A stretch of DNA of 64,000 nucleotides, taken from Tsukamurella ocularis (GTDB lineage Bacteria > Actinomycetota > Actinomycetes > Mycobacteriales > Mycobacteriaceae). This document shows positions 31,068 through 39,982 of this stretch, in pieces. Both the position numbers and the translations under genes were made by a program. The stretch is from the NCBI RefSeq assembly GCF_024807615.1, contig NZ_JANUCJ010000004.1, positions 1-64,000 of the forward strand, in the 5' to 3' direction. Numbering within the stretch: the first letter of the stretch is position 1; every line of letters begins with the position of its first letter. The notes under the pieces are model-generated. The model worked only from the letters and a program-made list of their open reading frames with translations. It was not told the DNA's origin and did not search any database.

Positions 31068-32450
31068 TCACACCTCCAACCCGGCGAGGGAGACCACGTC
31101 GGCGGCATCGAAGTCGACGGTGTCGGGCGCCGTCACCGCGGCGACGGTGCGCACGTCCACGCCGTCGTCCTCCGCGATCGACTCGATGATCGTCGCCGCG
31201 CGGCGCGCGGGGATGTCGCCGAGGTCGATGAGCGAAGAGATCCGCTGCGCCCGACGGCGGGTCGCCGGGGCGAGCAACAGGTCGAACGCCGCGTGCAGGC
31301 GCTCCGCAGTGAGATTGCGCATCGGCAGGCAGGCACCGACGCCGAGGTCGGCGACCCGCGCGCCCCAGAAGGGCTGGTCCGCGAGCACCGGGCAGATCAG
31401 CGTAGGCAGCCCGGCCCGCAGCGACGCGGCCGTCGTGCCCGCCCCACCGTGGTGGACGGCGGCGGCGCAGTACGGCAACACCTCCGCGTGCACCACCTCG
31501 TCCACGACCCGGATGTGGTCGCCGAGATCGGCGCCGACCAGATCGCTCCAGCCGGCGACGATGAGGCCACGACGGCCGCGCTCAGCGCAGACCCGGGCGA
31601 AGGTGCGCGCCATACCGTCCGGGTCCGCGATCCGCATGCTGCCGAAGCCCCAGTAGATCGGGGCGTCGCCGTCCGCGAGCCAGGCCATGAGGTCGGCATC
31701 GGTGCGCTTCTGCTCGCCCTGGCGGAGCCAGGCGTCGGCGGGGACCTCGAGGAAGCCGAGCATCGGCCGCGTCCGGCTGAACTCGGGGACCAGGTCCGGC
31801 GTGAGGGCGGGGTCGTAGAGCTGAAGGTCGACGATCTCGTTCGCGTCGCGGTTCTTCGCGCGCCGCGACCGATACGGCGCCTCGCCCACCGACATCCGGT
31901 GGAAGTTCACCGCGGCCCGCACGTGCGTCCAGGTGAAGGAGTCGCCGAGCGCCCAGGTCGCGCGCTTGACCATGCGCGGCGACCGGGACAGCACGTCGCT
32001 GGTCAGGCCCGCCGGCGTGTACTGCGTCATGGGGTAGACGCTGTTGGTGGTGCCGGGGAAGAACCGGTAACTGATGATCGTCGCGCCGCTGCGCCGGGTG
32101 ATCGGCAGTGCGAAATCCACGGCGTCCGAATGGGTCAGCACCACGTCGGCGTCGCGGCACACGGTCTCGGTCTCGCGGGAGATGGTGGCGATGTTGCGCA
32201 CCAGCCAGCGGCCGTAGGCACGCATCCTCTCGACGGGGCGGTGGATCACGTCGCGGTAGTCGTCGTCGTAGTCCGGCACGAAGTCGTTGAGCCGGTGGGC
32301 TTCCAGGCCCGCGGAACGGATGAGCCGCACCAACGGATCGCCCATCGCGGCGATGGTCACCTCGTGCCCGCGGGCGCGGAGCGCGAGCCCGATCGCGATC
32401 GTCGGCTGGACGTCGCCGCGGCTCCCCATAGCGAGGATGCAGACCTTCAT
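31068..32450 (-). CDS. UGT-type (GT1) glycosyltransferase
   Basis: A 460-residue GT-B glycosyltransferase of family 1, similar to those that glycosylate glycopeptidolipids, sterols and macrolides. The N-terminus is the acceptor domain (MKVCILAMGSRGDVQPTIAIG, the usual GSRGDVQP loop). The C-terminal nucleotide-sugar site has HHGGAGTTAASLRAGLP at about 333-349, with PVLADQPFWGARV following. No signal peptide is present, so it acts on the inner side of the membrane. It sits inside a tightly packed operon with four acyltransferases, so the sugar it adds is probably part of the acylated product. Confidence 0.87.
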   Translation of the reverse strand: MKVCILAMGSRGDVQPTIAIGLALRARGHEVTIAAMGDPLVRLIRSAGLEAHRLNDFVPDYDDDYRDVIHRPVERMRAYGRWLVRNIATISRETETVCRDADVVLTHSDAVDFALPITRRSGATIISYRFFPGTTNSVYPMTQYTPAGLTSDVLSRSPRMVKRATWALGDSFTWTHVRAAVNFHRMSVGEAPYRSRRAKNRDANEIVDLQLYDPALTPDLVPEFSRTRPMLGFLEVPADAWLRQGEQKRTDADLMAWLADGDAPIYWGFGSMRIADPDGMARTFARVCAERGRRGLIVAGWSDLVGADLGDHIRVVDEVVHAEVLPYCAAAVHHGGAGTTAASLRAGLPTLICPVLADQPFWGARVADLGVGACLPMRNLTAERLHAAFDLLLAPATRRRAQRISSLIDLGDIPARRAATIIESIAEDDGVDVRTVAAVTAPDTVDFDAADVVSLAGLEV

Positions 32451-32451
32451 G

Positions 32452-33159
32452 TCAGTTCGTCCTTTCGACGGTCGGGTGGAGCTCGGTTCGAGAAGCCCGG
32501 ACGACGCCCTCGTCGGCGGTGCCGGCGAGCGCGGCCCGGACGGGGCGCAGGAGGAGCAGCGTGAGCGGGAGCACGGGGACGGCGACCAGCAGGGGAATCA
32601 CCTGGCAGGCGACCACCGCGTAGTCGATGGGCAGGCCCAGTGCCGCGGTGATCGAGGCGGTGGTGCTGATGACGACTGCGACGAGCCACAGCGGGTCGAC
32701 GGCGCCGATCGCCCGGACACAGGGCCGCTCGGTACGCACACGCCGATTCCACTGCTGGGCGCGCACGGCGTCGCCGCGCACCGTGAGCCGCATCATCAGC
32801 GTGGCGACGGCGCGCCGCCGCAGCACCAGGCCGGCGGCGATCGCGACGGCCATGAGACCGCCGATGGCCGTCTCCACGAGGAGGATCACGCGCGGGCTGC
32901 CCGAGATCGCCGCCGCCGTGATCGAGCAGGCGAGCAGCGTGAGCGTGAACAGCTCCAGTGGGTCGGCCGCCCGGCGCACGATCGAGCGGGCCAGGATGCG
33001 GACCGCGACCAGCGCGGTGCCGGTGACGAGCGCGACGAGCTGCCCCGCGCCGACGAGGTAGCGCAGCGCGAAGTACACGCCCAGCTGCAGGCCGACGTCG
33101 ACGAGCAGCGCCACCGGCGGGGCCGGCGGCGACTCGGTGTCGGCGAGGGGGACCGTCAT
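32452..33159 (-). CDS. Multi-pass membrane protein (VC0807-like)
   Basis: A 235-residue integral membrane protein with about six hydrophobic segments: 18-32, 38-55, 72-90, 97-116, 165-185 and 190-215. It resembles the loosely defined VC0807/DUF3159-type proteins but has no catalytic motif I recognise. Its length argues against an MmpL- or ABC-type transporter. It overlaps the upstream acyltransferase by four bases and precedes the glycosyltransferase by one base. It may anchor the enzymes or help move the product across the membrane, which is speculation. Confidence 0.7.
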   Translation of the reverse strand: MTVPLADTESPPAPPVALLVDVGLQLGVYFALRYLVGAGQLVALVTGTALVAVRILARSIVRRAADPLELFTLTLLACSITAAAISGSPRVILLVETAIGGLMAVAIAAGLVLRRRAVATLMMRLTVRGDAVRAQQWNRRVRTERPCVRAIGAVDPLWLVAVVISTTASITAALGLPIDYAVVACQVIPLLVAVPVLPLTLLLLRPVRAALAGTADEGVVRASRTELHPTVERTN

Positions 33160-34442
33160 GCCGCGGTACCGATCTCGAACAGGGCGTGCGCGCCGTCGGC
33201 GATGCGGTCGAGGAGTCGGACGCGCGTCTGCGCGTCGAGCGTGCCAGGCAGGACGCGCAGTTCGATCGAGAGCCGCCCGCCGAAGGCGGATACCAGGTAC
33301 GAGGTGCCGATCGGCGAGGCCGGGACGCCCGTGCCGGTGTGGCCCGCGGCGTACTCGCGGATCCCGCCGGCGCTGCGGACGATCTGCGCGTGGAAGTCGA
33401 GGACCTCGAGCCCGCCGGGGACGACGGGCGCCGGGACCTCGCCCAGGTTGCTGATGAGCACGGGCGGGCCGTGGCGCCGGGTCCGCGCGTCGGGCATCGG
33501 GCTCACCGCGGTCCGCAGCACGGTCCCGTCGCGCACGTCGGAGCGGATCCGGTCGGCAACGGTGCGCGCGATCTCGGCGGTCGGGCCGTCGCCGACGGCG
33601 ACGTACGAGAAGCCGCACAGCGCGGTGACCGAGCGCAGCGGGATCGGCGGCGTGATGCGGCTGCGGAAGTCGACGGGGGTCAGGAGGGCGACCGTGGAGT
33701 CCTCCGCGCATTCGGCGAGCTCGGCGCGGGCGATGAGGCCGCTGACCAGCGCGTGGGAGGAGACCCCGTGGGAGTGGGCGGCGGCGTCGAGGGCCGCGGT
33801 CTCGCCGGCGGTGAATCGGACCCGCAGCACGTCGTCGACGTCCGGCCCGGTCTCGTCGGGGAACTCCGCCGGCACTGCGCCGTGCCAGACGGTGCCCGCC
33901 AGCCGCTCCTCGTAGTCCAGTTCCTCGGGGAGGTGACCGCGCGCCGCCATGACCAGGTGCGGCTCGACGGGGAAGTCGGTGGCCCGCCGGATGATGGGCG
34001 CCGCGCCGCTCGCCAGCGCGGTGTACAGCTCGAATAGCCGGGCGGCGATCGCGACGATGCCGGAGCCGTCCGTCGCGGCGTGGCTGGCCCAGAGGGTGAG
34101 CCGGTACCGATCGCCGATCCCCGTGAGCGACAGCGCGGCCAGTTGCTCGGAGCCGACGAACCACGGCGGCGTCTGCTCGTAGCCGGTCCACGGCGCCGTG
34201 GTGTCGCGGAAGCCGATCGCGGCGGCGACGGAGGCGTCGCCCGGCGCGAAGTGGGGGCGGCCCTTGACGTCCACGATGCGGGCCGCGAGAACGGGGTACT
34301 CCTCCAGCAGAGCCGTGAATGCGGAGCGCAGCGCGGTGCCGTCGACCGTGCCGCGCAGCTCGAACGACGTGCCGATCACCTCGCGGGAGGTGGGGCGGAC
34401 GAAGGAGGCCTCGGAGAAGGTGAGTGCGCGGTGGTTCTGCAT
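33156..34442 (-). CDS. PapA5-like acyltransferase
   Basis: A 428-residue paralogue of the flanking acyltransferases. LWASHAATDGSGIVAIA carries HxxxDG at about 121-126. The C-terminal domain has PPVLISNLGEVPAPVVPGG and FGGRLSIELRVLPGTL. A middle segment, STVALLTPVDFRSRITPPIP, is typical of the phthiocerol/phthiodiolone dimycocerosyl transferase family. AGGAG lies six bases before the ATG, 44 bases after the first gene of the operon. The stop overlaps the membrane-protein start. Confidence 0.8.
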   Translation of the reverse strand: MQNHRALTFSEASFVRPTSREVIGTSFELRGTVDGTALRSAFTALLEEYPVLAARIVDVKGRPHFAPGDASVAAAIGFRDTTAPWTGYEQTPPWFVGSEQLAALSLTGIGDRYRLTLWASHAATDGSGIVAIAARLFELYTALASGAAPIIRRATDFPVEPHLVMAARGHLPEELDYEERLAGTVWHGAVPAEFPDETGPDVDDVLRVRFTAGETAALDAAAHSHGVSSHALVSGLIARAELAECAEDSTVALLTPVDFRSRITPPIPLRSVTALCGFSYVAVGDGPTAEIARTVADRIRSDVRDGTVLRTAVSPMPDARTRRHGPPVLISNLGEVPAPVVPGGLEVLDFHAQIVRSAGGIREYAAGHTGTGVPASPIGTSYLVSAFGGRLSIELRVLPGTLDAQTRVRLLDRIADGAHALFEIGTAA

Positions 34443-34486
34443 GTGCGGCTCCTGTTCTGGACTGCGGGTTCGGCGGTCGGGCGGGG

Positions 34487-35728
34487 TCAGGCCGCAGGTG
34501 CCCGGCGGGCGGCGGCGTGGACCAGGGCATCGATACGGTCGGCGACGGCGGCGCGGGCGTCGGCGGAGGCGGTGCCACCCAGGGTGATCGCCTCGATCCC
34601 GAGGCGGCCACGGAAGGTCGAGACCTGGTGGATCGTCGCCGACGGGGACGGGCGGCGCGCACCGTCGGGAACGTGCAGGGCAGCGGAGTCCATCGACAGG
34701 ATCGGGCGCAGGTCCTCCGCGACCAGCCCGTCGGGGAGATCCACATCGAGCGGGCCCAGGTTGCTGAGCACGACCGGCGGCTCGGGCGCCTCACTCGACG
34801 CGGCCGCGATCGCCAGCGCCGTGAGCGCGCGGCCACCCCGGACGTCCCGGCGGACGGTGCGGGCGAGCGCGTCGCCCACGGCGGCGGGGTCGGAGGCGGA
34901 CGTGAGCTCGGGCGCCGCGTACGAGGCGCCGACGAAGTTGGTCACCTCGGTCGCGTCGAGCAGCGGGCGGACCCTGCGGCGGAGGTCGACGAGGGTCATC
35001 GCGCCGACCCGAATGGGTGCGGCGGGATCCTCGCCGAGGAAGCCCGCCCGCTCGGCGGTGAGCAGGATCCCGGAGATCAGGGCGTTCAGGCCGATGCCCT
35101 CGGCGGCGGCGAGGAGCCCAGCGGTGGTCTCGGGGGAGAAGCGCAGCGAGATCGTCTCGGGGAGGACGGCGTCGTCGCCGCGCGGGCCGAGGACGGGCGC
35201 GCTGCCATACCACCGCGCACCGTCGAGTCGAGCGCGGCCGGTGCTGACCTTGGGGACGTCGAGGTCGGCGAGGACCCGCTGCGCCGAACCGGGGAACGGC
35301 TGCGGCGCTCCGATGTCCGTGGCTCCGGTGCGGACGAGCGCCGTGTAGTGCGACCAGAGCCGGCGCAGCAGCGCGTAGAGGTGTGTGCCGTCGGCGAGCG
35401 CGTGGTTGACGGCGAGCGCGACCCGGTGCCGGTCGTCGAACGATGTGACGTGCAGGCGGGCCAGGGCGGTCGCAGGGTCGACGAGCGGCGCTTCGGGGCC
35501 GTCGGTGCGGGTGGCGCCACCGGCGGGGGCTACGAAGGCGTAGCCGTCGCCCGCGGGCGCGACCGCGGCGTCGAGCGCGGGGTACTCGGCACGCAGCGCG
35601 GCGAGTGCGTCGGTGAGCGCGTCGGAGTCCAGCGGGCCGCGCACTGTCAGCTCGAAGGCGCACGTGGTGGGGTGCGGGCCCACGAAGCCGATCTCGGACG
35701 AGGCGAGGGGGCGGAGCGTCGTGGTCAT
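34487..35728 (-). CDS. PapA5-like acyltransferase, first gene of the operon
   Basis: A 413-residue condensation-domain acyltransferase that heads the six-gene operon. NHALADGTHLYALL carries HxxxDG at about 109-114. PPVVLSNLGPLDVDLPDG and FRGRLGIEAITLGGTA are the acceptor-domain signatures, and IRVGAMTLVDLRRRVRPLL the middle segment. A leaderless -10 (TAGCGT) stands six bases before the ATG, so this is the main transcription start for the operon. The 265 bases upstream are visibly less GC-rich than the neighbours. Confidence 0.8.
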   Translation of the reverse strand: MTTTLRPLASSEIGFVGPHPTTCAFELTVRGPLDSDALTDALAALRAEYPALDAAVAPAGDGYAFVAPAGGATRTDGPEAPLVDPATALARLHVTSFDDRHRVALAVNHALADGTHLYALLRRLWSHYTALVRTGATDIGAPQPFPGSAQRVLADLDVPKVSTGRARLDGARWYGSAPVLGPRGDDAVLPETISLRFSPETTAGLLAAAEGIGLNALISGILLTAERAGFLGEDPAAPIRVGAMTLVDLRRRVRPLLDATEVTNFVGASYAAPELTSASDPAAVGDALARTVRRDVRGGRALTALAIAAASSEAPEPPVVLSNLGPLDVDLPDGLVAEDLRPILSMDSAALHVPDGARRPSPSATIHQVSTFRGRLGIEAITLGGTASADARAAVADRIDALVHAAARRAPAA

Positions 35729-35734
35729 GGGAAG

Positions 35735-35740
35735 ACGCTA
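35735..35740 (-). promoter_or_regulatory. Leaderless promoter of the acyltransferase operon
   Basis: TAGCGT on the minus strand, six bases before the ATG at 35728. The rest of the gap to maf (35741-35993) holds no gene. It is AT-richer (for example GAGTTAACGCAATGCTTACG) and could be a target of a silencing protein such as Lsr2. Confidence 0.5.
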
Positions 35741-35993
35741 AGCCGACGTCTATTCCTTTCGCGAGACGAAGTAGTGGTGTCGCTCGTCACGCTCCCGGAC
35801 CCTTGACCAGGGTTGGCGAACATTGTTGTAGACGATTGCTTCGGTGTTCTTGCAGCTCTAACGGTGTACGCGATGGAAGCTTCGACAGTGCTTCTCAGCT
35901 GCGGAAACGCGCTGATTGCTGGGAGTTAACGCAATGCTTACGAAATCCGGATCGAGAATCCTGTGAGGTCCACCACGTCCGTGATGGCGAAGA

Positions 35994-36632
35994 TCAGGCG
36001 GGGTCCGACCACAGCGCGACCGGGGACACGCCCACCTCGGTCAGCAGCTGCCGGGTCAGCGGCAGGGAGATGCCGATGACGGAGCTGGGGTCGCCGTCGA
36101 TGCACTCGACGAACCAGCCACCCAGGCCGTCGAGCGTGAACGCTCCGGCCACCTGCAGGGGCTCACCCGTCGCGACGTACGCCTCGATCTCCGCATCCGA
36201 CGGCGCGCCGAAGCGCAGCGTCGTGGCGCGGGTGCCGCCGGCTTCGCCGGCCACGGCACCGTCGTCGAGGAGGATCGCGCAGTGCCCCGTGAGGAGGCGG
36301 CCCGAGCGACCGCGCATCGCGCGCCAGCGCGCCGCCGCGACCTCGGGGGTGTGCGGCTTGCCGACCAGTTCCCCGTCGATGGAGAGCATCGAATCACAGC
36401 CGATCACGACGGCTCGGCCGGGCAAGGGCTCTTCGGCGAGGATCCGGCCGACCACGTCCTGCGCCTTGGCCCGCGCTAGCGCGGCGACCGCGTCCTCGTG
36501 GGCGACGTCCGGGCCCAGGGCGGCGAGGATCGCGTCCTCGTCGACCTGCGACACGGAGACCCGCGGCGACGTGCCCGCGGCACGGAGTACCGACAGTCGC
36601 GCCGGCGAGGCCGACGCGAGCACGAGCCGCAC
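35994..36632 (-). CDS. maf: Maf-family nucleoside triphosphate pyrophosphatase
   Basis: A 212-residue house-cleaning enzyme that hydrolyses non-canonical or modified NTPs to monophosphates. The N-terminal LVLASASPARLSVLRAAG is the conserved Maf loop. SQVDEDAI, IGCDSMLSIDGELVGKP and the catalytic Asp region YVATGEP follow. The C-terminus contains GLGGWFVECIDGDPSSVIGISLPL. The GTG start lies 11 bases after accE, so it is co-transcribed with the carboxylase genes, as in mycobacteria. Confidence 0.92.
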   Translation of the reverse strand: MRLVLASASPARLSVLRAAGTSPRVSVSQVDEDAILAALGPDVAHEDAVAALARAKAQDVVGRILAEEPLPGRAVVIGCDSMLSIDGELVGKPHTPEVAAARWRAMRGRSGRLLTGHCAILLDDGAVAGEAGGTRATTLRFGAPSDAEIEAYVATGEPLQVAGAFTLDGLGGWFVECIDGDPSSVIGISLPLTRQLLTEVGVSPVALWSDPA

Positions 36633-36643
36633 GGGAGCCGGGA

Positions 36644-36916
36644 TCAGGACCCCTTCGTCCAGAACACCGGCGTCTGGCTGGTGAACGCGTTGGGGCCGTT
36701 GAAGTACTGCGGCCGCATGCGGTCACGGTGCTGGCCCCACAGCGACTTCGGGCCCTCCGGGCCGGACTGCGGCGCCGAGCCGGTGGCCGCGGCGAGCACC
36801 GCGACGACGGCGGCGACGTCCGCGGCCGACGGGTTGCCCTTCTCGAACCGGATGGCCGCCGTGAGTATCTCGACGTCGGTGGCGCTGGCCTCGACCGGCT
36901 TCTGCTCGGCGCTCAC
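36644..36916 (-). CDS. accE5: Acyl-CoA carboxylase epsilon subunit
   Basis: A 90-residue accessory subunit that stabilises the AccA3-AccD complex in actinobacteria. The helix [28 protein letters not shown] is the family core. The C-terminal segment ([32 protein letters not shown]) closely follows mycobacterial AccE5. The ATG overlaps the accD5 stop by four bases, giving fixed stoichiometry by coupling. Confidence 0.92.
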   Translation of the reverse strand: MSAEQKPVEASATDVEILTAAIRFEKGNPSAADVAAVVAVLAAATGSAPQSGPEGPKSLWGQHRDRMRPQYFNGPNAFTSQTPVFWTKGS

Positions 36917-38565
36917 AGCGGGATGTTCCCGTGCTTCTTGGGCAGGGTGGCGACCACCTTGCGCTCCAGCATGTTCAGCGCCGTGACGATCTGGCCGCGG
37001 GTGTGCGAGGGCGGGATCACCGCGTCGACGTAGCCGCGCTCAGCCGCCACGTACGGGTTGACCAGGGTGTCCTCGTACTCCTCCTGCAGCTTCAGGCGCA
37101 GGGCCTCCACATCCTCGCCCTGAGCGGTCGCCTCGGCGAGCTCCTTGCGGTAGACGAATCCGACGGCGCCACCGGCGCCCATCACCGCGAACTGAGCGGT
37201 GGGCCACGCGAGATTGATGTCGGCGCCCATATCCTTGCTGCCCATCACGCAGTACGCGCCGCCGTACGCCTTGCGGGTGACCACAGTGATCTTCGGGACG
37301 GTGGCCTCGCCGTAGGCGTACAGCAACTTCGCGCCGCGGCGGATGATGCCGTCGTACTCCTGGCCGGTACCGGGCAGGAAGCCCGGCACGTCGACCAGCG
37401 TGATGATCGGGATGTTGAAGGCGTCGCAGAAGCGGACGAAGCGGGCGGCCTTCTCCGAGGCGTCGATGTCGAGGCAGCCGGCCAGCTGGGTGGGCTGGTT
37501 CGCGACGATGCCGACGCTCCGGCCGTCGATGCGACCGAAGCCCACGATGATGTTCATCGCGCGCTGCGGCTGGATCTCGAGGAACTCGTCGTCGTCGAGC
37601 AGGCGGCGGATGACCTCGTGCATGTCGTAGGGCTGGTTCGGCGAATCCGGGATCAGCGTGTCCAGTTCGCGGTCCTCGTCGGTGACCGAGTCCTCGATCG
37701 AGCCCCTGAGGGGGTCGGTCGGGACGAAGCGCGGCGCCTCGGCGCGGTTGTTCGACGGGAGGTAGGTGAGCAGCTCGCGGACGTAGTCCAGTGCGTCCTG
37801 CTCGCCCGACGCCACGTAGTGGGCGGTGCCCGACTTGGTCATGTGGGTCTGGGCGCCGCCCAGCTCCTCCTTGGTGACCTCCTCGCCGGTCACGGACTTG
37901 ATGACGTCCGGGCCGGTGATGAACATCTGGCTCTCGTGATCGACCATCACCACGAAGTCGGTGAGCGCGGGGGAGTAGACGTGGCCGCCGGCGGCCGCCC
38001 CCATCACCACGGAGATCTGCGGGATGACGCCCGACGCCTGCGTGTTGCGGAAGAAGATCTGCGAGTACAGGGCGAGCGAGACGACGCCCTCCTGGATGCG
38101 CGCGCCGGCACCGTCGATGATGCCGACCAGCGGGCGACCCGTCTTGGTCGCCAGGTCCATGACCTTGACGATCTTCTCGCCGTAGACCTCGCCGAGCGAA
38201 CCGCCGAAGACGGTCGAGTCCTGGCTGAAGACGCACACCTCGCGACCGTCGATGGTGCCGTAGCCGGCCACCACGCCGTCGCCGATCGGACGGCGCGCGG
38301 CCATGCCGAAGTTGGTGGACCGGTGCTGGGCCAGCTTGTCCAGCTCCACGAACGAGCCTTCGTCCAGCAGCGCCAGCACACGCTCGCGGGCGGTCAGACG
38401 GCCCTTCTCGTGCACCTTGTCGATGGCGCCCTGCCCCATCGGGGCCATCGCCTCGGCGTCCTTCTTGCGGAAGGCGGCCAGCTTGCCGGCCGTGGTGTGG
38501 ATGCTGGGCTCGGCGTCAGCGGTGTTGCCGCCAGAGGCGCCGTCGGTGGTGGAGGCACTCGTCAT
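36913..38565 (-). CDS. accD5: Acyl-CoA carboxylase beta subunit (propionyl-CoA type)
   Basis: A 550-residue carboxyltransferase that moves the carboxyl from biotin to propionyl- or acetyl-CoA. The two crotonase-fold halves are visible. The N-half has [31 protein letters not shown] and [19 protein letters not shown]. The C-half has [29 protein letters not shown] and [13 protein letters not shown]. The start at 38565 is preceded by TAGAGT and seven bases. It heads the accD-accE-maf unit and is divergent from birA, which biotinylates the AccA3 partner. Confidence 0.96.
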   Translation of the reverse strand: MTSASTTDGASGGNTADAEPSIHTTAGKLAAFRKKDAEAMAPMGQGAIDKVHEKGRLTARERVLALLDEGSFVELDKLAQHRSTNFGMAARRPIGDGVVAGYGTIDGREVCVFSQDSTVFGGSLGEVYGEKIVKVMDLATKTGRPLVGIIDGAGARIQEGVVSLALYSQIFFRNTQASGVIPQISVVMGAAAGGHVYSPALTDFVVMVDHESQMFITGPDVIKSVTGEEVTKEELGGAQTHMTKSGTAHYVASGEQDALDYVRELLTYLPSNNRAEAPRFVPTDPLRGSIEDSVTDEDRELDTLIPDSPNQPYDMHEVIRRLLDDDEFLEIQPQRAMNIIVGFGRIDGRSVGIVANQPTQLAGCLDIDASEKAARFVRFCDAFNIPIITLVDVPGFLPGTGQEYDGIIRRGAKLLYAYGEATVPKITVVTRKAYGGAYCVMGSKDMGADINLAWPTAQFAVMGAGGAVGFVYRKELAEATAQGEDVEALRLKLQEEYEDTLVNPYVAAERGYVDAVIPPSHTRGQIVTALNMLERKVVATLPKKHGNIPL

Positions 38566-38570
38566 AGACC

Positions 38571-38591
38571 CGACTCTAACCAATAGAGTCG
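38571..38591. promoter_or_regulatory. Symmetrical divergent promoter/operator accD5-birA
   Basis: CGACTCT-7-AGAGTCG is a perfect inverted repeat midway between the two genes. Each arm contains a TAGAGT -10 element, one per strand (38573-38578 minus, 38584-38589 plus). The minus one is exactly seven bases before the accD5 ATG. A dimeric regulator bound here would cover both promoters. Confidence 0.55.
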
Positions 38592-38626
38592 GTTCCGAAC
38601 CGCACTGCCCATAGAAGGAGGACGTC

Positions 38627-39433
38627 GTGGTGCTCCCCGATCAGGCGGCGATCGCCGCAGCCGTGCGCGGCACGCGCTGGCACCAGGTGTCGGTGGTGCC
38701 CAGCACCGGCTCTACCAACGCCGATCTCGCGGACGGTGTCCGCGCGGGCGACGAGTCCGGCCGCGTGCTCATCGCCGACGTGCAGACGGCCGGCCGCGGC
38801 CGGCACCAGCGGCTGTGGTCGGCGCCCGCCGGAAGCTTCCTGCCGATCTCCGTGACCGTGGGCGTGCCCACCGCCGCGGCGCCCCGCGCGGGCTGGCTGT
38901 CGCTGGTCACCGGCGTCGCCGCGGTCGCCGCGGTGCGCGAGGTGACCGGCCTGCGCGCCGGCCTCAAGTGGCCGAACGACGTGCTGCTCGAGGCTGAACC
39001 CGGGGGGCGTGGCGGCAAGACCGCAGGCATCCTCTCCGAGCTGGCCACCGCACCCGGCGGGGACCTGGTCGCCGTGATCGGCACGGGACTGAACACCACG
39101 CTCGCCGAGGCCGATCTCCCGGTCGAGACGGCCACGTCGCTCCAGCTGGCCGGCGCCGAGGCCCCCGACCGGACTGCGCTCGCCATCGCCTACCTGCGGC
39201 ACCTCGACGCCGGGCTGACCGCCTGGACCGACGACCCCGTCGCCGCGCGCGCCGATTACCTCGCCGCCTGCGTCACCGTCGGGCAGGAGGTGACGGTCTC
39301 GCTCCCCGCCGATGAGGTGCTCCGCGGTACCGCCGTCGACGTCGACGCCGAGGGCCGCATCGTGGTGCAGGACGCGACCGGGAAGAGGCACGTACTCTCC
39401 GCCGGCGACGTCACTCACCTGCGGCCGGCCTGA
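38627..39433 (+). CDS. birA: Biotin-[acetyl-CoA carboxylase] ligase
   Basis: A 268-residue biotin protein ligase that activates biotin as biotinyl-AMP and attaches it to the Lys in AccA3. STGSTNADL begins the catalytic domain, [19 protein letters not shown] is the biotinyl-AMP loop (GRGR), and [10 protein letters not shown] holds the catalytic Lys. A short C-terminal SH3-like domain ends the protein. There is no N-terminal DNA-binding domain, so it cannot itself repress the adjacent promoter. GAAGGAGG stands before the GTG. Confidence 0.95.
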   Translation: MVLPDQAAIAAAVRGTRWHQVSVVPSTGSTNADLADGVRAGDESGRVLIADVQTAGRGRHQRLWSAPAGSFLPISVTVGVPTAAAPRAGWLSLVTGVAAVAAVREVTGLRAGLKWPNDVLLEAEPGGRGGKTAGILSELATAPGGDLVAVIGTGLNTTLAEADLPVETATSLQLAGAEAPDRTALAIAYLRHLDAGLTAWTDDPVAARADYLAACVTVGQEVTVSLPADEVLRGTAVDVDAEGRIVVQDATGKRHVLSAGDVTHLRPA

Positions 39434-39436
39434 GCG

Positions 39437-39982
39437 GTGGGCTTCCCGGCGAAGGCGCTCGTCGACGACGAGCGGGTCCTGCTGCACACCCGGCCGCACG
39501 GCACGCGCATGATCGTGCCGGTGCTCGTGCTGTTCGCCGCGTGCGCCGCCGCCGGCGTCGCGCTGGGCCTGCTCAGCCGTGCCAAGCTCGACGGTGCGCT
39601 GCCCGACTGGCTGCTGCTCGCGATCGTCGTGGTGTGGGTCCTGGTCGTCGGCTGGTTCACGGCGCGCCCGTGGGCGGTCTGGCGCGCGACGCACCTCGTG
39701 GTCACCGACGTGCGGATCATGTTCCGCTCGGGCATCGTGCGCCGCCGCGGCATCGACATCCCGCTGCGCCGCATCAACTCGGTGCAGTACCACCAGCGGC
39801 TCGTCGACCGCGCGCTGCGCAGCGGCGTGCTCACCGTCGAGTCGGCGGGTGAGGACCCGCTCGACTTCCCCGACGTGCCGAGGATCGCGGCGACCCACGC
39901 GCTCATCGTCGACGCGCTCGACGACGCGGACGACTACCGGGGGCGCGACGGCGGCTCCACGGAGTACCCTCGGCGCTCATGA
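39437..39982 (+). CDS. PH-domain (bPH2/YdbS-like) membrane protein
   Basis: A 181-residue protein with two transmembrane helices (about 24-45 and 53-72) followed by a bacterial PH-like domain (WRATHLVVTDVRIMFRSGIVRRRGIDIPLRRINSVQYHQ). It corresponds in place to Rv3278c. The function of bPH2 proteins is unknown, although some affect envelope stress. It starts three bases after birA and its stop overlaps the response-regulator ATG (ATGA), so birA, this gene and the regulator form one unit. Confidence 0.8.
   Translation: MGFPAKALVDDERVLLHTRPHGTRMIVPVLVLFAACAAAGVALGLLSRAKLDGALPDWLLLAIVVVWVLVVGWFTARPWAVWRATHLVVTDVRIMFRSGIVRRRGIDIPLRRINSVQYHQRLVDRALRSGVLTVESAGEDPLDFPDVPRIAATHALIVDALDDADDYRGRDGGSTEYPRRS

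Noticed and set aside
38571-38591. BirA as the repressor of the accD5-birA palindrome
   Set aside because: This BirA starts directly with the catalytic domain and has no helix-turn-helix.
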